Shown one piece after another: positions 43,513-51,977 of a stretch of DNA of 61,062 bases. A program made the position numbers and the translations under genes. Positions within the stretch are counted from its first letter, which is position 1. Each line of letters starts with the position of its first letter. This stretch comes from an uncultured bacterium. GTDB lineage: Bacteria; Bacillota; Clostridia; Lachnospirales; Lachnospiraceae. Location: NCBI GenBank assembly GCA_947073545.1, contig CAMTMP010000025.1, positions 1 to 61,062 on the forward strand, given 5' to 3'. The notes below the pieces were generated by a model that did not search any database, was not told where the DNA came from, and worked only from the letters and a program-made list of their open reading frames with translations.

Positions 43513-44898
43513 ATGGAGAACATAAGATCAGAACAGCTTTTCAAGAGAGCGCAGCAGAGAATCCCCGGCGGGGTCAATTCTCCGGTGCGGGCGTTCGGTC
43601 CGGTGGGGGGACATCCCTTTTTCGTGGAGCGGGCGCAGGGACCGTGGCTTTTTGACGCAGACGGACACCGGTATCTGGACTATGTCTGCTCCTGGGGGCC
43701 GGGCATTCTGGGACATGCGCACCCGCAGGTGGTGGAGGCAGTGCGGAGAGCCTGCGCGGGCGGGCTTACTTTCGGCGCGCCTACAGCGGGGGAAGTGGAG
43801 CTTGCGGAACTGATAAATGCCTGTGTACCCGATGTGGAGATGGTGCGGCTTGTCAGCTCCGGGACGGAGGCGGTGATGAGCGCCGTGCGCGTGGCGAGAG
43901 GCTTTACGGGCAGGGAGAAGATCATCAAGTTTGCGGGAAATTACCACGGTCATTCCGACGGTCTGCTTGTGAAAGCCGGTTCCGGACTGATGACCCGGTC
44001 GGAGCCGGACAGCGCGGGCGTTCCGGCGGGATACGCGGCGGACACCATGACGGCAGTCTATAACGACGGGGAATCCGTGCGCGCACTGCTGGAGGAAAAT
44101 TACGGTCAGGTGGCGGCAGTGGTAGTGGAGCCGGTGGCGGCCAACATGGGCGTGGTGCCGCCGAAAAAAGGGTTTCTGGAGGCTTTGCGACGCATGACGG
44201 AAGAACACGGCGCGCTGCTGCTTTTTGACGAGGTGATCACCGGTTTCCGGCTGGGGCTGGGAGGCGCGTCGGCGTACACCGGTGTTCACGCCGATCTGTA
44301 CACTTTCGGAAAGATTGTGGGCGGCGGGATGCCTCTGGCGGCTTACGGCGGCAGACGGGATATCATGTCCTGCGTCGCACCATTGGGCGCGGTCTATCAG
44401 GCGGGGACGCTTTCGGGAAATCCGGTGGCGGTGGCGGCGGGTATTGCTACGCTGAAAATACTGATGGACGATACGGGAATTTATGAGAGGATCGATAGGC
44501 GGTCACAGACACTTTCGGAGGCTTACCGGAAGGCGGGGCTTGTGGTGAACCGGGCGGGTTCGCTGCTATCGGCATTTTTCATTCCCGTCCAGAATGCCCA
44601 TAGCGCAGGGGCGAACGCTTCCGGAACAGGGGGCGGGGAGCAGCAGCGGCAAAAACAGGTGCGGCAGGTGGAAAATTATGGGGATGCCTGCCGGTGCGAC
44701 AGAAAGGCGTTTGCGGATTATTTTAACCATATGCTGGCGCATGGCATTTATGTGGCGCCATCCCCGTTTGAGGCGATGTTTGTGTCGGATGCCCATTCCG
44801 ACGAGCTGATTGATAAGACTTGTGAAGCCGTCGCCGCGTGCGTCAGGGGCGGGAAAGTCTGTGTATACGGTTGCGCCGAAGATGTGATTGGAATATAG
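43513..44898 (+). CDS. hemL: Glutamate-1-semialdehyde 2,1-aminomutase
   Basis: This PLP enzyme converts glutamate-1-semialdehyde to 5-aminolevulinate. The 461-residue class III aminotransferase has SSGTEAVMSAVRVARG near 117, the cofactor-binding LLFDEVITGFR near 237 and the PLP lysine in TFGKIVGGGMPL near 267. A Gly/Ser/Gln-rich insert lies at about residues 363-392. A ribosome site GGAGGAT precedes ATG 43513. It completes the route from Glu-tRNA to siroheme within this one operon. Confidence 0.94.
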   Translation: MENIRSEQLFKRAQQRIPGGVNSPVRAFGPVGGHPFFVERAQGPWLFDADGHRYLDYVCSWGPGILGHAHPQVVEAVRRACAGGLTFGAPTAGEVELAELINACVPDVEMVRLVSSGTEAVMSAVRVARGFTGREKIIKFAGNYHGHSDGLLVKAGSGLMTRSEPDSAGVPAGYAADTMTAVYNDGESVRALLEENYGQVAAVVVEPVAANMGVVPPKKGFLEALRRMTEEHGALLLFDEVITGFRLGLGGASAYTGVHADLYTFGKIVGGGMPLAAYGGRRDIMSCVAPLGAVYQAGTLSGNPVAVAAGIATLKILMDDTGIYERIDRRSQTLSEAYRKAGLVVNRAGSLLSAFFIPVQNAHSAGANASGTGGGEQQRQKQVRQVENYGDACRCDRKAFADYFNHMLAHGIYVAPSPFEAMFVSDAHSDELIDKTCEAVAACVRGGKVCVYGCAEDVIGI

Positions 44899-45003
44899 TA
44901 GATAAAGAGGGAAAAGGCTGCATAAATTCTCTGATGAGCAATATGGTTCCATAAAATGAACGAGTTCAGTTTGCATTTGTGACGCCTCGGAATGGAGGAA
45001 AAG

Positions 45004-45198
45004 ATGGGAGAAATTGAGGATGTGATTAGGATGTTGGACAATCTGACGCGGGACGGTGTCAGCCGGATCAAGGTGGAAACCTCGGAGGAGCTTTCCGGTG
45101 GAGAGCCAAAAAAGGTGTACCATCACGGACGATGCGATGTGGGCAGTCCCTTTGCCACGGGAGAGCTTTTTGACGCGCAGGATCCGGACTGTGGATAG
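45004..45198 (+). CDS. Small conserved protein, 64 residues
   Basis: Starts MGEIEDVIRMLDNLTRDGVSRIKVE and ends with YHHGRCDVGSPFATGELF. The His/Cys-containing YHHGRCDVGSP block looks conserved from memory of small Lachnospiraceae proteins, without known function. ATG 45004 has GGAGG six bases upstream and is favoured over ATG 44992. It follows hemL by 105 bases. Confidence 0.65.
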   Translation: MGEIEDVIRMLDNLTRDGVSRIKVETSEELSGGEPKKVYHHGRCDVGSPFATGELFDAQDPDCG

Positions 45199-45266
45199 AG
45201 GCTTGGACAGTGTCCGCCGGTTGAAAAGATTTGCCCGAAAGTGGTATAAGGATTTATTTTAAGTGA

Positions 45267-45295
45267 TTGAAATAAAATACGGGTTATGCTACAAT
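45267..45295 (+). promoter_or_regulatory. Promoter of the chemoreceptor/trpB pair
   Basis: TTGAAA at 45267-45272 and TACAAT at 45290-45295 are 17 bases apart. The leader to the chemoreceptor start is about 145 bases long and has no riboswitch that I recognise. Confidence 0.65.
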
Positions 45296-45446
45296 TTACT
45301 CGTATGATTTCGGCTTCGTTTTTTTATGGGAGGATAACTCCAACACAGCTATATTGCCATAAGAAAGCTGGGGGAGGGGTTGCTATCCGTAAATGTTACA
45401 GATAGCCGACGTACATAAACATAACATGATTAAAGGAGAAGTGGAG

Positions 45447-47096
45447 ATGCGCAAGAGTATAAAAATCATGGCCGGAGTCCGGGTTGCGGCTGCCTTGCTG
45501 GCAGTTATGGTGTTCAGTGTGATGACAACAAAAAATATTTATAATATGGAGGACTGCACGGCAGACAGTGTTGCGGCCAATGCGGTGCTGCAGAGGGCTC
45601 AGCAGGCGGAGACGGCCCATTACAAGTGGTCTTCCAACTTGAGCAACGCCCTGTATGCCGGTTTGGAATTTACCGGCAGTACGGATCCCACCGGCTGTGT
45701 GCTGGGACAGTGGATTTACGGCGAGGCGGGAACGGAAGACAAGTCAATTCTCGACCTGCGCAGCCAGCTTGAGCCGCTGCACAAGGAACTGCATGAGTCG
45801 GCGACCTATGTGCTTGACCTGTATAATACGGACCCGGCGCAGGCGCAGGCGTATTATCAGGAAACCATATCGAGTAATTTGGGCGTTCTGGTAGGGCTTC
45901 TGGAGCAGGTTGTGGAGCGCGGCGTGGAGCTCAACGAGATCAGCGCGGCCAATATGGAGCAGACCGTGCAGACCATGCATATTGTTACGGGTGCCGGACT
46001 TTTGCTGACATTAGTTTTACTGTTAAGTCTGGTGTTCTATATTATGAGACGTGTGCTGAAGCCGATCCTGTTGATCACGGCAAAGACGAAGCCGTTACAG
46101 GATGGCTGCATGAAGATTGAACTGAATTATGACGCCAACGACGAGATTGGTGATCTGGCAAGGACGCTGAAGCAGTCCATAGAGCGGATCAACCGGTATA
46201 TCGAAGATATCAACCGTATGATGAGCCAGCTTTCCAGCGGCAATTTTGACGTGAGCGCGTCGGTTCCGTTTATTGGTGATTTCCGTTCGATCTCGGATTC
46301 GATTGACAGCTTCACAGGGTCTCTTTCTTCGGCTATGTCCAATATCAACAATGTGGAGCATAAGGTGTTCGGCCATGCACAGAGTCTTTCCGGCAGCTCA
46401 CAGATGCTGGCGCAGGGCGCGACCGATCAGGCGGCGGCTGTGGAGGAACTTACCGCTACCACGGAAGATCTGGCGAGAAGCGCGGAGAAAAATATGCAGA
46501 TGGCATCAGAGATGCGGGATAACGCGCGTCTGACGGGCGATCAGGTGAACCTGAGCAGCCAGCAGATGGAGCAGCTGATCAGCGCGATGACGGATATCAG
46601 CGAGACATCCCAAGAGATTGAGAACATTATTTCCACGATTGAAAATATTGCTTTCCAGACAAACATTCTGGCGCTGAACGCAGCGGTGGAGGCAAGCCGT
46701 GCAGGCGAGGCGGGCAAGGGCTTTGCGGTAGTGGCGAAGGAGGTCCGTGATCTGGCGGCGAAGTCCGATCAGGCGGCCAAGGCGACGAAGGATCTGATCG
46801 AAAATTCCGTGCAGGCAGCAGGCCGTGGCAGCAAGATTGTGGACGAAGTGTCTGAATCCCTGAAAAAGACGCTCACGCTTGTTACGGAATCAAACAGCGC
46901 TGTGGAGGAGTTTGCCGATGCGGTGCAGATAGAGGCCACCGCGATTTCACAGGTATCAGATGCTCTTGGACAGATATCTAATGTGGTGCAGACCAATACC
47001 GCCAACAGCGAGGAGTCCGCGGCGGTCAGCGCGGAGCTGTACGAGCAGGTGAACAGACTGCAGACACAGACGAGCAGATTCAAACTGAAACACTAA
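45447..47096 (+). CDS. Methyl-accepting chemotaxis protein with CZB-like extracellular motif
   Basis: The 549-residue receptor has a first membrane helix at about 8-27, an extracellular part at about 28-185, a second helix at about 190-212, a HAMP domain at about 213-268 and the cytoplasmic signalling domain with the hairpin tip [29 protein letters not shown] near 405. The extracellular part contains HYKWSSNL and [10 protein letters not shown], which match the zinc-binding CZB motif order. ATG 45447 follows AAAGGAGAAGTGGAG. It would signal to the flagellar or another chemosensory system. Confidence 0.88.
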   Translation: MRKSIKIMAGVRVAAALLAVMVFSVMTTKNIYNMEDCTADSVAANAVLQRAQQAETAHYKWSSNLSNALYAGLEFTGSTDPTGCVLGQWIYGEAGTEDKSILDLRSQLEPLHKELHESATYVLDLYNTDPAQAQAYYQETISSNLGVLVGLLEQVVERGVELNEISAANMEQTVQTMHIVTGAGLLLTLVLLLSLVFYIMRRVLKPILLITAKTKPLQDGCMKIELNYDANDEIGDLARTLKQSIERINRYIEDINRMMSQLSSGNFDVSASVPFIGDFRSISDSIDSFTGSLSSAMSNINNVEHKVFGHAQSLSGSSQMLAQGATDQAAAVEELTATTEDLARSAEKNMQMASEMRDNARLTGDQVNLSSQQMEQLISAMTDISETSQEIENIISTIENIAFQTNILALNAAVEASRAGEAGKGFAVVAKEVRDLAAKSDQAAKATKDLIENSVQAAGRGSKIVDEVSESLKKTLTLVTESNSAVEEFADAVQIEATAISQVSDALGQISNVVQTNTANSEESAAVSAELYEQVNRLQTQTSRFKLKH

Positions 47097-47114
47097 AAGA
47101 AGCAGAGGAAAAGA

Positions 47115-48497
47115 ATGATGCCGGAAAAAATAATACCGTATAAAATTTATCTGGAAGAGGAGGAGATGCCGAGACAGTGGTACAATGTCCGGGCGGACAT
47201 GAAGAATAAGCCCGCACCGCTTTTACATCCCGGCACTCTGCAGCCGATTACCTTTGAGGAACTGCGGGAAGTGTTCTGCGACGAGCTTGCGAGACAGGAG
47301 CTGAACGACACGGATGCCTATATTGACATTCCGCAGGAGATTCTTGACTTCTATAAGATGTACCGGCCGTCGCCGCTTGTGCGTGCGTACTGTCTGGAGA
47401 AGAAACTGGATACACCGGCGAAGATTTATTATAAATTTGAGGGAAATAACACGAGCGGCAGCCATAAGCTCAACTCCGCGATTGCGCAGGCCTATTACGC
47501 GAAGCAGCAGGGACTTAAGGGCGTTACTACGGAGACGGGAGCCGGTCAGTGGGGAACGGCGCTGTCCATGGCATGTTCCTATTTTGATCTGGACTGCCAT
47601 GTCTATATGGTGAAGGTTTCCTATGAGCAGAAACCTTTCCGGCGCGAGGTGATGCGCACCTACGGCGCGCAGGTGACGCCGTCGCCCTCCGATACAACGA
47701 AAGTAGGGCGGAAAATTCTCGAAGAGTTCCCGGGAACGGGCGGCAGCCTCGGCTGTGCGATTTCCGAGGCGGTGGAGGCAGCCGGGGAGAGAGAAGGCTA
47801 TCGTTACGTGCTTGGCAGCGTTCTTTCACAGGTGCTTCTGCACCAGTCCATCATCGGTGAGGAGACGAAGGCGGCACTCAGAAAATATGACATTAAACCG
47901 GATATGATCATCGGCTGCGCAGGCGGCGGTTCCAATCTGGGCGGCCTGATATCCCCCTTTGTGGGAGAGAAGATCAGAGGGGAGGCGGATTACCGTATCT
48001 TGGCGGTGGAACCGGCGTCCTGCCCCAGTCTGACCCGAGGAAAATATGTGTATGATTTCTGTGATACCGGAAAGGTTTGTCCGCTTGCGAAGATGTATAC
48101 GCTGGGAAGCGGTTTTATGCCCGCGCCGAACCATGCGGGCGGCCTGCGCTATCACGGTATGAGTTCCGTCGTGTCTCAGCTTTATGACGACGGGCTGATC
48201 GAGGCGGTCAGCGTAGAGCAGACGGCGGTATTTAAGGCGGCGGAGGAATTCGCGAGAGTGGAAGGCATCCTTCCCGCGCCGGAGAGCGCACACGCGATCA
48301 AGGCGGCCGTTGACGAGGCTGTGAAGTGCAAAGAGACGGGCGAGGAAAAGACTATTGTCTTTGGTCTGACAGGCACGGGATATTTTGATATGGTGGCTTA
48401 CGGCAAGTTCCACGACGGCCAGATGGTAGACTATATTCCGTCAGAAGAAGATTTGGCAAAAGGGTTTGCGGGTCTTCCGCCGGTTCCGGGGATATAA
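47115..48497 (+). CDS. trpB: Tryptophan synthase beta chain, TrpB2 type
   Basis: It condenses indole with serine to tryptophan. The 460-residue PLP enzyme has the extended N-terminus and the MYRPSPLVRAYCLEKKLDTPAKIYYK block of TrpB2, the PLP lysine in NTSGSHKLNSA near 118, the GAGQWG motif near 143 and GCAGGGSNLGG near 275. No trpA or other trp gene is nearby; TrpB2 enzymes can work alone as indole scavengers. It starts 18 bases after the chemoreceptor and probably shares its transcript. Confidence 0.92.
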   Translation: MMPEKIIPYKIYLEEEEMPRQWYNVRADMKNKPAPLLHPGTLQPITFEELREVFCDELARQELNDTDAYIDIPQEILDFYKMYRPSPLVRAYCLEKKLDTPAKIYYKFEGNNTSGSHKLNSAIAQAYYAKQQGLKGVTTETGAGQWGTALSMACSYFDLDCHVYMVKVSYEQKPFRREVMRTYGAQVTPSPSDTTKVGRKILEEFPGTGGSLGCAISEAVEAAGEREGYRYVLGSVLSQVLLHQSIIGEETKAALRKYDIKPDMIIGCAGGGSNLGGLISPFVGEKIRGEADYRILAVEPASCPSLTRGKYVYDFCDTGKVCPLAKMYTLGSGFMPAPNHAGGLRYHGMSSVVSQLYDDGLIEAVSVEQTAVFKAAEEFARVEGILPAPESAHAIKAAVDEAVKCKETGEEKTIVFGLTGTGYFDMVAYGKFHDGQMVDYIPSEEDLAKGFAGLPPVPGI

Positions 48498-48530
48498 TTT
48501 TTTGACAGACATGAATATAGAAATAGGGAA

Positions 48531-48560
48531 AGAGAAGATCGTAGAGGTCTTCTCTTTTTT
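48531..48560 (+). terminator. Terminator after trpB
   Basis: AGAGAAGA and TCTTCTCT form the stem, directly followed by TTTTT. Confidence 0.8.
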
Positions 48561-48609
48561 CCGCGACTGATACGAGGATAAGACCGGCAGTTATTTACGG
48601 CCTTAAGGT

Positions 48610-48638
48610 TTGCGCGACGGATCAATATGTGGTACAAT
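48610..48638 (+). promoter_or_regulatory. Promoter of the secreted DUF5722 gene
   Basis: TTGCGC at 48610-48615 and TACAAT at 48633-48638 have a 17-base spacer, 80 bases before the gene. Confidence 0.6.
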
Positions 48639-48717
48639 GGACGCGATAACAATGAGCGGTGCTTAGGCCGAAGCGCTTAGGGCAGCACTGTGATACAAAA
48701 CAGGTTGGGAGAATCAT

Positions 48718-50361
48718 ATGAGAGTGTGCGAAAGAAAAATCGGAAAAAAATGGAAGGGTTTTGCGGCTCTTCTGCTGTTGACTGTATCGGTAATTGCCTG
48801 CGGAAAGAATGTACAGGCGGCGGGAAGGCCCGTCTCCATCAGCGACTGCCATATTGCGGGGGGGAATGTGAACTGTACGCTGAAGGCGGCAGGCGTTCCG
48901 TCCGGCGACGATGGTAAATATTATATCTATGCGGATGAGGTTTATCAGGATGGCCCGGTCGGAACGGTGGTGTCTGTGGTGGAGGCGGGCGCCTCGGTGT
49001 CGGCATCCTTTCCTCTAAACTACAATACACCGGACTCTAACTTAAGCCGGAAATTTCTGGTAGCGGTAAAGCGGGGCGGCCAGATGGTTCAGGTCAGCGA
49101 CGAGCACTATATCACGAACCCAGAGGCTGTCGCGGCTTTTACTTCGGGACGTATGACGAGAGGAATCAAGGGTATCCTGCCGGAGGTTTCTGCGATCAAC
49201 AGCGGGGAGCTTAAGGATCTCGGTGTGCAGCAGATCGTCTACAATATCTATCTTGATGAGATCTGCGCCGCACCGGAAGACGCAGGGACGCTTCCCTTTT
49301 CCTATAACGGACAGACATACTATTTCAGCCACGGCAGAATCGACCACTACGACCAGATGGTCAAGGGATTTAATGAGCAGGGAATGCAGGTGACCATGGT
49401 GCTCCTAAACAGAGGCGGCACGGCGGGATCTGAGGATCTGGTACATCCCCAGGCAAGAGGCGCGGAGTGCCCCAGCTATGCCCTGAACGTGGCGGAGAGC
49501 GGCGGCGTGGAACATTTGAAAGCGGTGTGCGCTTTTCTGGGACAGCGCTACTCCGGAAAGACCGGAAACGGCCAGATTGACAACTGGATTCTGGGCAATG
49601 AGGTCAATGCCAGAACTTCCTGGTGGTACATGGATTCCGCCAACCTTGACGTGAATGTGAGCGCTTATGTGAAGGCTTTTCGTATTTTCTATAATGAGCT
49701 GAAAGCCATGAACGGGAATGTGTGGGTATACAATTCCATCGATCAGGAGTGGGGGCGCAAGTCTAATCCCGGCAGTTTTCTGGCGAAAGATTATCTTGAC
49801 CAGTTTAACTATTACATCAACCGGGAGGGAAATATCGACTGGGGACTTTCCTATCACCCGTACAATTCGCCGCTCTATGATCCTTACGCGTGGAACGGGC
49901 CTGCGGTGTGGGTGAAGAACAGCGTTTCCACCCCTTACATTACGATGCAGAATATCGATATACTGATTGATTATATGCATCAGCCCAAATTCTTAAGCCC
50001 TTCGGGCCAAGTGCGCAGCATCTCTCTTGCGGAGATCGGCTATACATCTTATTTCGGCAATGAGAATCAGGAGGCGTCGGTGGCTTACGGTTATCTGAAA
50101 GCGGCTTCCCTGCCGGATGTGGACGCATTTATGCTGTTCCGGTTTAAGGACGACGCGCACGAGATGGAGAGCAAGCTGAATCTGGGCATTACGAATCTGG
50201 ACGGCAGCCACAAGCCGGCCTACGATATTTATAAACAGCTTGGCACGGCAAATGAGGGGGCGGCCAAGGCGCGCGCCTCGGAGATTATCGGCATGGACAT
50301 TGATCAGATGATCCGGGATAATATCGTCTGGACGCGCGGCGGTGACGGGGTAGTGCAGTGA
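48718..50361 (+). CDS. Secreted DUF5722 protein, glycosidase-like fold
   Basis: The 547-residue exported protein has a basic N-terminus and a hydrophobic signal segment at about 15-36 (GFAALLLLTVSVIAC, possibly a lipoprotein-type Cys). After a beta-rich N-terminal part, residues about 145-520 match DUF5722, which has a TIM-barrel look: NWILGNEVNA near 295 and ISLAEIGYTSYF near 438 resemble the acid/base and nucleophile glutamates of retaining glycosidases. A carbohydrate substrate is an inference. It has its own promoter and a terminator behind it. Confidence 0.75.
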   Translation: MRVCERKIGKKWKGFAALLLLTVSVIACGKNVQAAGRPVSISDCHIAGGNVNCTLKAAGVPSGDDGKYYIYADEVYQDGPVGTVVSVVEAGASVSASFPLNYNTPDSNLSRKFLVAVKRGGQMVQVSDEHYITNPEAVAAFTSGRMTRGIKGILPEVSAINSGELKDLGVQQIVYNIYLDEICAAPEDAGTLPFSYNGQTYYFSHGRIDHYDQMVKGFNEQGMQVTMVLLNRGGTAGSEDLVHPQARGAECPSYALNVAESGGVEHLKAVCAFLGQRYSGKTGNGQIDNWILGNEVNARTSWWYMDSANLDVNVSAYVKAFRIFYNELKAMNGNVWVYNSIDQEWGRKSNPGSFLAKDYLDQFNYYINREGNIDWGLSYHPYNSPLYDPYAWNGPAVWVKNSVSTPYITMQNIDILIDYMHQPKFLSPSGQVRSISLAEIGYTSYFGNENQEASVAYGYLKAASLPDVDAFMLFRFKDDAHEMESKLNLGITNLDGSHKPAYDIYKQLGTANEGAAKARASEIIGMDIDQMIRDNIVWTRGGDGVVQ

Positions 50362-50384
50362 TATAGGAACTGGATTTAAACATA

Positions 50385-50414
50385 AAAAATCGAGCGCGTG
50401 GGCGCTCGATTTTT
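50385..50414. terminator. Bidirectional terminator between DUF5722 and the ribbon-helix-helix gene
   Basis: AAAAATCGAGCGC and GCGCTCGATTTTT form a 13-bp stem with a four-base loop and T-tracts both ways, between convergent genes. Confidence 0.88.
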
Positions 50415-50614
50415 CAGATATCCAATTCAGGCGGAACGTCGAGTTCATGAGGAACCGGCGCTCCGTTTTTCTTTCTCTGGCGCACGCATTCTGTCAGCAG
50501 ATACTCTATCTGGCCATTCACAGATCGGAAATCATCCTCAGCCCAGGCAGCGATGGCGTTGTAGAGTTTGGCGGACAGACGAAGAGGCACCTGTTTCTTA
50601 CCGTTATCGGCCAT
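50414..50614 (-). CDS. Ribbon-helix-helix (Arc-like) DNA-binding protein
   Basis: The 66-residue protein starts [45 protein letters not shown], a classic Arc/MetJ-type fold: a strand (QVPLRLS) for the DNA groove and two helices. Its start abuts the stop of the SPFH gene, so the two are translated together. It is a likely autoregulator of the pair, acting at the palindromes in the promoter upstream. Confidence 0.82.
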   Translation of the reverse strand: MADNGKKQVPLRLSAKLYNAIAAWAEDDFRSVNGQIEYLLTECVRQRKKNGAPVPHELDVPPELDI

Positions 50615-51667
50615 CTAGTAGAGCGTGCCGGAATTGACAACGGGCTGGGCGTCCCGATTGCTGCAAAGCACTACCAGAAGATTGGATACCATGGCGGCCT
50701 TACGCTCCTCATCCAGATCCACGATTTCTTTCTCGGAAAGACGGCTGAGCGCCATTTCCACCATGCCGACCGCACCGTCTACGATCATTTTGCGGGCGTC
50801 AATCACTGCGGATGCCTGCTGTCTCTGCAGCATGGCTGCGGCGATTTCGGGCGCGTAAGCCAGATAAGTGATCCTTGCTTCAATGATTTCCAGACCGGCC
50901 TGTTTTACTTTGTTCTGAATTTCCTCTCGGATTCTCTGCGCAACCACTTCGCTGGAACCGCGCAGGGATCCTTCGTCCGCCATGCCGTCCCCGGTGGTGT
51001 CCACGTTTTCCGCCACATCGTAGGGGTAGAGGCGCACGATGTTTCTGAGGGCGCTGTCACACTGAAGTGACAGATATTCCTTGTAGTTATCCACGTTGAA
51101 TACGGCCTTGGCGGTGTCCGTTACCTGCCACATCACGGCGATGGCGATCTCTATGGGATTGCCAAGGCAGTCGTTGATTTTCTGGCGGCTGTTGTTCAGG
51201 GTCATAATTTTTAAAGATATTTTTTTGCTGGCGCCGCTGCTGCTGCCGGAGAGCTGAATGTTCTGGCCTCCTGTGGACAGATTGAAGCGGCTGCCGTTTG
51301 ATGCGCCGTCCACATCGCCGCTCTGCTTCAGTTTGGTTTCCGCCGCGGGATTCAGCGCACTGCAGAAGGGATTCATCCAGTAGAAACCTTCTTCTTTCAA
51401 GGTGCCGATATATTTGCCAAACAAGGTCAGCACCACCGCTTCCTGGGGTCTGAGCACCACGAGTCCGCAAAACAGAATCCAGCCGAACAGCAGGAAGAGG
51501 AGGCCGAAGACAAAGAGTGCGATCCCCACGGGACTTTGCGGGCCATCTTCGCTGAGTCCTGTGATAGCACCGATAATGGTCGCCGCGAGGGCTGCTGCAT
51601 ACAGAAACAATGTCAGGAGAAGCATAGCCATACCGTTTTTACTTTTGTGTAATACTTTTTCTTCCAT
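50615..51667 (-). CDS. SPFH/band 7 membrane protein
   Basis: The 350-residue protein has two N-terminal membrane helices (about 13-38 and 47-71) followed by the SPFH domain ([28 protein letters not shown], ending near [18 protein letters not shown]) and a helical end. SPFH proteins form membrane microdomain scaffolds. In the N-terminal half a Ser/Gly-rich loop ([10 protein letters not shown]) interrupts the domain. It is co-transcribed with the ribbon-helix-helix gene. Confidence 0.88.
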   Translation of the reverse strand: MEEKVLHKSKNGMAMLLLTLFLYAAALAATIIGAITGLSEDGPQSPVGIALFVFGLLFLLFGWILFCGLVVLRPQEAVVLTLFGKYIGTLKEEGFYWMNPFCSALNPAAETKLKQSGDVDGASNGSRFNLSTGGQNIQLSGSSSGASKKISLKIMTLNNSRQKINDCLGNPIEIAIAVMWQVTDTAKAVFNVDNYKEYLSLQCDSALRNIVRLYPYDVAENVDTTGDGMADEGSLRGSSEVVAQRIREEIQNKVKQAGLEIIEARITYLAYAPEIAAAMLQRQQASAVIDARKMIVDGAVGMVEMALSRLSEKEIVDLDEERKAAMVSNLLVVLCSNRDAQPVVNSGTLY

Positions 51668-51977
51668 AATTATGTCCTTTCATTTCTTTTGTAATGGTTT
51701 GTTGTAGCATTTGGGTTATTGGTTTATGTTGATGCTTAAATGATATCATTTTGATATCAAAAAGTCAACGGTAATGATAAGGATTGTTAAAAATGATGTA
51801 ACAGTGAGACCGAAGGCTGAACTGGTTACAAAATGATGCTTGGAAAATCTTAAGAATACAATGCGTAATAAAATAAGGATTGTATGTTATACTAAATGAA
51901 TAGTAAGCGCTGACAGACGGAAATTTGTGTATTTGGCGCGTATCGCCGAAGAAAACTGCTCTGACAGGGAGGTTTGA
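51668..51977. promoter_or_regulatory. Divergent intergenic region with minus-strand promoter and operator-like palindromes
   Basis: For the SPFH gene, minus-strand TTGACT (51768-51763) and TATCAT (51745-51740) are 17 bases apart. Two copies of the palindrome TGATATCA at 51741-51748 and 51752-51759 lie in the spacer and -10 box, a good operator position. On the plus side TATACT near 51888 may serve the PIG-L gene. The rest shows no gene. Confidence 0.65.

Noticed and set aside
45296..45446. Possible cyclic-di-GMP riboswitch before the chemoreceptor gene
   Set aside because: The leader has a few suggestive words (ACACAGC, GATAGCCG), but the conserved core blocks of the GEMM-I and GEMM-II classes are not in place.
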